From positions 60,311 to 106,430 of the forward strand of contig PAJO01000020.1 of NCBI GenBank assembly GCA_002706085.1: a stretch of DNA of 46,120 bases, given 5' to 3'. Origin of the DNA: Alcanivoracaceae bacterium (GTDB lineage: Bacteria > Pseudomonadota > Gammaproteobacteria > Pseudomonadales > Alcanivoracaceae). The notes under the pieces were generated by a model. The model was not told the DNA's origin. It worked only from the letters and a program-made list of their open reading frames with translations, and did not search any database. This document shows positions 41,507-46,120 of this stretch, one piece after another. The position numbers and the translations under genes were made by a program. Each line of letters begins with the position of its first letter. The stretch's first letter is position 1.

Positions 41507-41533
41507 CTGGCAGGCTGTTGAAACGCCTGCCAG
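41507..41533. terminator. Hairpin between convergent DUF3617 and PhzF-like genes
   Basis: CTGGCAGGC (41507-41515), loop TGTTGAAAC, GCCTGCCAG (41525-41533): a perfect 9-bp GC-rich stem between the stops at 41499 and 41545. No T-tract on either strand; likely shared by both genes. Confidence 0.55.
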
Positions 41534-41544
41534 ATACCAGGGCA

Positions 41545-42450
41545 TCAGGAGACCAGCAGAGACCCGACTCCCATTTTGACTACATTGCCGCCGATCCGGC
41601 AGCGCACTTCCTTGCCTGGACGTTTATCGAATTCGGCACGCAACAGGCTTTTGCGGGTCTCCGGGCTGCCTCGGTCAACCGAAAAGGTATGGGTGCCGGG
41701 CGCGGTCTCTTTCTGCTCTGCCAGGTAGGCAATAAACTCCGGCATCACATTACCGATGGGCGGGAACACATCCCGTGGCAGATTCGGATTCAGAATCCGG
41801 CCATGAAATTCCGACTCTCCTGTGATGCAGCCTGGAGCAAACAGGAACAGCTCCGAGGTGTAAATACCACCAGCCAGACTTGCCCAGCGCTCGGCATTGA
41901 GGCTAGCCGCCAGCACATGTTCCGGCTTGGTAAACGGCACGATCAGGGTGGGCTTGTCCACGCTTACCACCATGGGTTTGTACTTGCTGAACGAGATATG
42001 TTTTTCGTCGATATTCAAGGCATCCGCAAGGCGGGGAATTTCCGGGGTGTAGCGATCAATCGTCGGGCTCAACACCCGCGCAAACTGAATGGCACCCGGC
42101 CCGGCGTCCGTCTTGTCGATAAAGCTTTCGATCAGCTGATCATTCTGTTTCAGTAGATATGACGCGAACTGCCCTTCATCCTTGGTCAGCCCCATCTCAT
42201 GGGCCACATAGGACGCCGCCAAAATCGTATGGGCGCCAAACAGCTGTGGCCCCTTGCCACTGAAGACACTGACCGGCACAGCGCTGTTCCCCGGTTCGAT
42301 AAACACGGTTTCGGTCTGCTGGAACTCACTGGCAATGGCCGTTTTGCCCTGCTCATCCATGCCAGCCCCATTGAGCATCACCACAGGAATCTGGGTGCCC
42401 TGAAACGGAGCCCCTGCGAATACATCCAGAAGTGCGTAATCAAGCGCCAT
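41545..42450 (-). CDS. PhzF-family isomerase-like protein
   Basis: A 301-residue protein from the ATG at 42450, with GAGGA nine bases upstream. It shows the PhzF opening (ALLDVFAGAPFQGTQIPVV), the QQTETVFIEP segment with the conserved catalytic Glu, and FGAHTILAASYVA, the second-domain hallmark. Known members are isomerases or epimerases of aromatic or amino-acid-like substrates (phenazine synthesis PhzF, yddE), and many are uncharacterised. No phenazine genes are nearby and the C-terminal half is less typical (GNVMPEFIAYLAEQ in place of the usual Gly-rich loop), so the reaction is unknown. Downstream of psrA on the same strand, 187 bases away. Confidence 0.78.
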   Translation of the reverse strand: MALDYALLDVFAGAPFQGTQIPVVMLNGAGMDEQGKTAIASEFQQTETVFIEPGNSAVPVSVFSGKGPQLFGAHTILAASYVAHEMGLTKDEGQFASYLLKQNDQLIESFIDKTDAGPGAIQFARVLSPTIDRYTPEIPRLADALNIDEKHISFSKYKPMVVSVDKPTLIVPFTKPEHVLAASLNAERWASLAGGIYTSELFLFAPGCITGESEFHGRILNPNLPRDVFPPIGNVMPEFIAYLAEQKETAPGTHTFSVDRGSPETRKSLLRAEFDKRPGKEVRCRIGGNVVKMGVGSLLVS

Positions 42451-42577
42451 AACCAACGTCCTCGTTGTTTTCTTATGACTATGCCTGACAGGAAAGGATT
42501 TTCAATCACGGGATGTGAGGGCGGGACACACGGATCGGTGAAAGCTCATCGCGAGTTAGCGGGGAGGTATCTCTTTA

Positions 42578-42612
42578 GGGATAAGGTCGAAGTGGCTTCT
42601 ACCTTGTCTCCC
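42578..42612 (-). terminator. Hairpin downstream of psrA
   Basis: AAGGTCGAAG (42583-42592), loop TGG, CTTCTACCTT (42596-42605), with nine of ten pairs, and outer GGGA/TCCC. It starts 25 bases beyond the psrA stop on the minus strand. No T-tract; the remaining bases up to the PhzF-like start (42457-42577) show nothing recognisable. Confidence 0.45.
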
Positions 42613-42636
42613 GTTTCCGGCACTCCACGATAGACC

Positions 42637-43275
42637 TTAAATCACGGGCACCGGAGCCTTGATGCCGCCCACCAGGAATGGCAGCAGGCGCTGGGTGATA
42701 TCCGCCTCGGTCACATCCATATTGAAATCGTTGCGACTGATATCTTTCAGTGACTCCAGCCCGGACAGGGTAAAGATAGTCGCCCCCAGACTGAACTGCA
42801 CCCGCCAGAACAATTCACGGGGAGGCACATCCGGCACCGCACGTTGCATATGGTCCTGCAGGCGACGGAAGACCGCCCCGTATTGCTGATGCAGATACTC
42901 GCGCAAATGCCCCTGGGGCTGACTGTAGGCCTGCCCGGACAAACGGAAGAAGATCGCCGCGCGCTGAGGATCTTCCGGGTGGGACCCCAGCACCAAACGC
43001 GACATGATGCCCAGAATATTCTCGGGGGTATCCGGTACGCCACTGGCTTCCATCTCATCCAGTTTCGCGTCCAGCGCAGCACAAAATGGCGTCAGGAAGC
43101 GTTCAAACACGGCCTGTACCAGCGATTCCTTGGAGCCAAAGTGGTAGTTCACCGCAGCCAGATTCACACCTGCCTTGCTGGTAATGGCACGCAGGCTGGT
43201 TTCCGCAAACCCTTTCTGGGCAAACAGCACTTCTGCCGTATCCAGGATTCGGTCAACCGTTCCTGCCTGTGCCAT
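42637..43275 (-). CDS. psrA: TetR-family fatty-acid regulator PsrA
   Basis: A 212-residue repressor closely following Pseudomonas PsrA as I remember it: MAQAGTVDRILDTAEVLFAQ, GFAETSLRAITSKAGVNLAAVNYHFGSKESLVQAVFERFLTPFC for the DNA-binding domain, and later AYSQPQGHLREYLHQQYGAVFRR and VPPRELFWRVQFSLGA in the ligand half. PsrA senses long-chain fatty acids, derepressing beta-oxidation genes and, in pseudomonads, activating rpoS. The start at 43275 has AGGGGCG before it; an ATG at 43293 lacks one. Two tandem PsrA-type boxes lie directly upstream, so it represses itself. In pseudomonads psrA lies beside nagZ and MTIP; here it is about 4 kb away. Confidence 0.93.
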   Translation of the reverse strand: MAQAGTVDRILDTAEVLFAQKGFAETSLRAITSKAGVNLAAVNYHFGSKESLVQAVFERFLTPFCAALDAKLDEMEASGVPDTPENILGIMSRLVLGSHPEDPQRAAIFFRLSGQAYSQPQGHLREYLHQQYGAVFRRLQDHMQRAVPDVPPRELFWRVQFSLGATIFTLSGLESLKDISRNDFNMDVTEADITQRLLPFLVGGIKAPVPVI

Positions 43276-43298
43276 AGCTTCGCCCCTGAGCATCGTTC

Positions 43299-43325
43299 AA
43301 AACATACGTTTCAAACATACGTTTG
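43299..43325. promoter_or_regulatory. Tandem PsrA operators
   Basis: AAACATACGTTT occurs twice (43300-43311 and 43313-43324) separated by one base. The right unit with its flanks is CAAAC-ATAC-GTTTG, an exact fit to the published PsrA consensus (G/C)AAAC-N2-4-GTTT(G/C); the left unit is AAAAC-ATAC-GTTTC. They end 24 bases before the psrA start, where autorepression is expected. Confidence 0.88.
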
Positions 43326-43354
43326 GCGGCATGCCTGGTCAAGGGACGCCGCCC

Positions 43355-44638
43355 TCAGAAGTAATACACCAGCTCTGCCTGCACAAAGTCCGATCGACTG
43401 ATCGGGCCGAGCCCAGGGTTGGTGTTGACGTTGCGCAGGATATCCCGGTACAGCGCTGAAGGGCTGCGGGGGTCTTCCGCATCAGTGTAGAAACGGGCTT
43501 CCAGGGTGGCTTTCAGGTTATTGCCAAAGCGGCGGCTGGATTCCAGGCTGAAGGCCTTTTCTTCATTGTCGGTATCGTAAATCACACCCGCCAGAATTTC
43601 GGTAGACGCCACATCGTTGAAGGTGAAGCGTGTCCCCAGCAGCACATCGCTGGCCATGGGAGACGCCAGGCTGTCTTCACGGTCTTCCCAGATATATTCC
43701 ACGATCCAGCCCAGATCGGCCGCCGAGCCGAACAACCCCACCTGGGTATACTCAAAGCCACCATCCAGCGCGTAGAAACGATCGCCCTGCCCGGAACGGC
43801 TGATGGCTTCCAGTTTCCACAACCAGCCGTTCTGCAGGTATTGCAGCTCAAGACCGGTCTGGTCGATGACGTTATACACCGGGGTGAATTCCGGATTACT
43901 GCCGGCAGGCAATTGCCCGGTGGCCAGTAACGCCTGCAGCTCCGCCATGGTCAGGTTCTGGGGAATCAACAAGGGATCGCGGCTGGTGCCGGAAAAATGC
44001 GACAGGGCAAACTCGATCCCGTTATCGAAGTACTGCTGGTATCGAATGGCAAAGTCCACCCGGCCCTCCTCCTGGGAGGATTCGTAAACGGCGTCATCAG
44101 ACACCGGCAACGGCGTACGAGGCCGGCCTTCTTCTCCGGCGTAGGTACGCTCGCGGAAACCGGGCAACACGAACAGATCCACAATGCCCCAGTCGCGCAC
44201 CAGTGACAGGTTGATCATGGGCTGGCCGAGTTTTTCCTCGCCATCTACCTGATCCACCTGGTCGGTCTGGTTGATGATGTCCACCAGGTGGCGCCCTTCG
44301 GTCACCCCCCAGAACACCTTGCGGATACCGACCCGCGATTCCCAACCGTTACCCACATGAATCCAGGACAACTCGCGGATATCCCAGTGGGTCCGTTCGC
44401 TGTCGTTTTCATCGACACGGGCGTAAGGAATGAAGGTGAACAGATCGTCCCGGTCGTTCCACTCGTGGAGAATTTCCGGTTTCAGGTAGGCCGAACTGTT
44501 GGTGTCGTAGTCGGCTTGCGGGCAGGGAGAGTCCTGAGTGAAGTAACGCCCTTCCAGCGCGACCTCGCCACGAAACTCCCACGCAGGGGCCAGAAGCGGC
44601 ACCGCCAGCAGCGGTGCCGTCACAAACCATTTATTCAT
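43355..44638 (-). CDS. Predicted outer-membrane beta-barrel protein
   Basis: A 427-residue exported protein. A signal peptide (MNKWFVTAPLLAVPLLAPAW) is followed by many alternating amphipathic strands (EFRGEVALEGRYFTQ, DDLFTFIPYARVDEN, LSWIHVGNGWESRVGIRKVFWG) and the last residues ELVYYF give the C-terminal Phe used for barrel insertion. Charged, Asp- and Glu-rich turns are typical of porin-like barrels. Family not recognised with certainty; it recalls barrels found with LolA-like proteins and RND/MMPL exporters. The LolA-like gene ends four bases before its start, so the two form one operon. No transporter gene is in the window. Confidence 0.78.
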   Translation of the reverse strand: MNKWFVTAPLLAVPLLAPAWEFRGEVALEGRYFTQDSPCPQADYDTNSSAYLKPEILHEWNDRDDLFTFIPYARVDENDSERTHWDIRELSWIHVGNGWESRVGIRKVFWGVTEGRHLVDIINQTDQVDQVDGEEKLGQPMINLSLVRDWGIVDLFVLPGFRERTYAGEEGRPRTPLPVSDDAVYESSQEEGRVDFAIRYQQYFDNGIEFALSHFSGTSRDPLLIPQNLTMAELQALLATGQLPAGSNPEFTPVYNVIDQTGLELQYLQNGWLWKLEAISRSGQGDRFYALDGGFEYTQVGLFGSAADLGWIVEYIWEDREDSLASPMASDVLLGTRFTFNDVASTEILAGVIYDTDNEEKAFSLESSRRFGNNLKATLEARFYTDAEDPRSPSALYRDILRNVNTNPGLGPISRSDFVQAELVYYF

Positions 44639-44642
44639 GATA

Positions 44643-45434
44643 TCAACGCGCGCGTTTCAGGCTGTTCTGGTTGAAGTCCGCTTCCGTGAGGCCGGTGTCG
44701 TACTGGTAGTTACTCCAGAACAGGTCAGTGGCCTTGCCGGTCTGGTGGTTAACCATGGACATCTTGGCCGGTTGCCAGAACTTGTCCTTGTACTGGGTGA
44801 AATCGCTGGATTCCAGGGTTTTCAGCAGGCTGTCGCGGCGGTCGTAGTAATCCACTTTCCAGGTGCGGTATTCCTGCTGGTCCAGCCAGACCACCATCTT
44901 GGTGTAGCCGGAGTGCTCATCCGTGGGGTAGCGCTCCATCACAAAGCAGGTCAGCTCGCCACAGGCTTCATCGCGCAGGTATTTGTAGGTGTACTTCTCG
45001 ACCTCCTGGCCACGCATGTCCTCGAAGCTGAATTCACTGCCCATGAAGGGGCCGGACTTGTTCCGCGACGCGATGGTCTTCACCCGGCGCAAGGCGGGCA
45101 GATACAACCACTGGTCATCGTCCTTGTTCTTGTAGCTGAAGGTGAGCATGGCCGTGCCACGGACATCGCGGGGGGTATCGAAGATCGTCAGGCTCTTGTC
45201 ACCCTCGTCTTCTCCTTTGCCTTCCAGGGTTTTTACCCGCAGCTCACGCTCGGCACGGTCACCCCGCTTGGTGATCAATACCATCTTCATGTCGGCCTGG
45301 AAGTCACCAAAGCCCTCGCCGCGACGATCCGCTTCGCGGGCGATTTCCAGCCCTTTTTCTTCCGGTGTCTGGGCGTTGGCAAGGGGCGCAGCCATGGCCA
45401 GAGCCAGACCCGCAATCAGCAGACGAGATTTCAT
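44643..45434 (-). CDS. LolA-like outer-membrane lipoprotein-sorting protein
   Basis: A 263-residue periplasmic protein with signal peptide MKSRLLIAGLALAMAAPLANA (cleavage after ANA) and GAGGA before the ATG. GFGDFQADMKMVLITKRGD, FDTPRDVRGTAMLTFSYKN, DDDQWLYLPALRRVKTI and GSEFSFEDMRGQEVEKYTYKYL identify the COG2834 / LolA-like fold, a half-barrel that carries lipids across the periplasm. Members of this branch usually pair with MMPL/RND inner-membrane exporters and move hopanoids, sterols or other lipids rather than lipoproteins. Upstream partner of the beta-barrel gene. The 155-base gap before it contains no recognised promoter. Confidence 0.85.
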   Translation of the reverse strand: MKSRLLIAGLALAMAAPLANAQTPEEKGLEIAREADRRGEGFGDFQADMKMVLITKRGDRAERELRVKTLEGKGEDEGDKSLTIFDTPRDVRGTAMLTFSYKNKDDDQWLYLPALRRVKTIASRNKSGPFMGSEFSFEDMRGQEVEKYTYKYLRDEACGELTCFVMERYPTDEHSGYTKMVVWLDQQEYRTWKVDYYDRRDSLLKTLESSDFTQYKDKFWQPAKMSMVNHQTGKATDLFWSNYQYDTGLTEADFNQNSLKRAR

Positions 45435-45537
45435 GAAGTCCTCATTACAGCTTATTCGTGGTGGTGCGCCCGGCGGGCAACACGGTGTTTACCACATGAT
45501 AGCGAGTTCTCAGGAAACAGCGATGCCGAAAGGGCCA

Positions 45538-45554
45538 AAATCTGAACCAGATTT
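45538..45554 (-). terminator. Small hairpin downstream of the lipase-like gene
   Basis: AAATCTG, loop of three, CAGATTT (perfect 7-bp arms), read on the minus strand followed by TGGCCC. It begins 36 bases after the lipase-like stop at 45590. Low GC makes it weak; the longer pairing ACCTCTT/AAGAGGT nearby is similar in doubt. Confidence 0.35.
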
Positions 45555-45589
45555 ACCTCTTCGTCCGCAGTACAGTGGCAAGAGGTCAC

Positions 45590-46120
45590 TCAAGCGCCGG
45601 CGGAGGCCACCTGAAACTTGCCCTGCTGCAGGAACGTGACAATCTGCTGGATGACCTTCTTTTTACGCATGATGAAGGCATGACTGGCGGGCATGACAAT
45701 AAAGTCTTTCATTTCGGCGAGCCTGGCACTGTCCAGTGAAACCTTGCCGTCATCGCGGCCCGGGATCATCCATGACAGCCACGGGTCCACAGTGCGATTG
45801 CCCATGATGATACCGATTTCACCGGGAATCGGTGCCAGGCTTGCCGTAACACCATCCGCCCCCGTGCCCAGTTGCTGGCCAGCAGGGCCGGTGAGCTTTT
45901 CAAACAGCCACCAGTCCTGCATGCGATCCACCACTTCGCTTCCGTGGTTGGGCGGCGACAGCATGACAATACGCCCGAGCTGCTCGATCTGATTAACCTG
46001 CAAATAGGCGCGCACCAGAATGCCGCCCATGGAGTGAGTCACAAAGTGCACCTGACCGCGGGCGTTGGCCTGGCACCAGTCCAGCCCCTGGCGGATTTCC
46101 GACGCGGCCAGCGCCTCCAC
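45590..46120 (-). CDS. Lipase-like alpha/beta hydrolase, N-terminus outside the window
   Basis: The last 176 or so residues of an alpha/beta hydrolase whose 5-prime end is beyond the right edge; the apparent GTG at 46120 is probably internal. HFVTHSMGGILVRAYL holds nucleophile Ser in the GHSMGG-type motif (here THSMGG), VMLSPPNHGSEVVD follows as in EstA/PGAP1-like lipases, GRDDGKVSLDSARL carries the acid Asp and PASHAFIM the catalytic His. The order and spacing suit a triacylglycerol lipase or esterase. Whether it has a signal peptide or lipobox cannot be seen. It lies 155 bases upstream of the LolA-like gene on the same strand with a small hairpin between. Confidence 0.82.
   Translation of the reverse strand: MEALAASEIRQGLDWCQANARGQVHFVTHSMGGILVRAYLQVNQIEQLGRIVMLSPPNHGSEVVDRMQDWWLFEKLTGPAGQQLGTGADGVTASLAPIPGEIGIIMGNRTVDPWLSWMIPGRDDGKVSLDSARLAEMKDFIVMPASHAFIMRKKKVIQQIVTFLQQGKFQVASAGA

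Noticed and set aside
1-46120. Prophage, transposon or defence island
   Set aside because: No integrase, transposase, tRNA-associated attachment site, phage structural gene or recognisable defence gene was seen; apart from the repeat element and the AT-rich patch, the composition and gene types are those of ordinary chromosome.

Overview
The window looks like chromosomal DNA of a marine gammaproteobacterium close to Alcanivorax. This rests on gene content and protein style: a 180-kDa NAD-glutamate dehydrogenase, a PsrA-type fatty-acid regulator, MTIP-type methylthioinosine phosphorylase, several lipid and acyl-CoA enzymes, and an MpaB/Lcp-type oxygenase. No rRNA or tRNA gene, insertion sequence or CRISPR array was found. 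Most of the DNA is densely coding, with many 1- to 4-base stop/start overlaps. The genus is an inference that only a database search could settle.

Layout. 1-4095: start of a DUF748 protein (leaves the window), a hotdog-fold protein, an SDR-TetR-hydrolase operon joined by two ATGA overlaps, and a radical SAM protein with a LexA-type box just before its start. 4166-11052: gdhB, a DUF2288 protein and a PhoD-like phosphatase. 11135-18828: two hybrid sensor kinases on either side of a TonB-dependent siderophore receptor, with a nested inverted-repeat element at 16467-16638. 19014-21050: metG. 21151-22302: a predicted PL7 (alginate lyase type) lipoprotein and an AT-rich gap. 22303-26102: a Crp/Fnr regulator diverging from a class II aldolase and a PhnZ/MIOX-like HD oxygenase, followed by an MpaB/Lcp-like haem oxygenase.

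26140-32856: small membrane and glycine-zipper proteins, a second SDR, tag (3-methyladenine glycosylase) translationally coupled to a large LuxR-type regulator fused to an alpha/beta-hydrolase domain, a thioesterase, a YhiN flavoprotein and a small lipoprotein. 32974-40205: eight minus-strand genes in a tight series (gltS, YkuD protein, nagZ, mscS-type channel, hpt, MTIP, CNNM/CBS protein, cysK) ending in a hairpin next to the cysK stop. 40299-46120: nth, a DUF3617 protein, a PhzF-like protein, psrA with tandem operators, an outer-membrane barrel/LolA-like pair, and a lipase-like hydrolase cut by the window edge.

No wholly new multi-gene defence or mobile system is visible. The most promising unusual items are: (1) the LuxR/alpha-beta-hydrolase fusion, whose nucleophile is Cys and whose catalytic His position is Arg, suggesting a hydrolase fold reused as a ligand sensor; (2) the Crp-controlled aldolase + HD-oxygenase pair beside an Lcp-like oxygenase; (3) a YkuD-domain protein with no export signal, coupled to gltS and next to nagZ; and (4) the nested repeat element.
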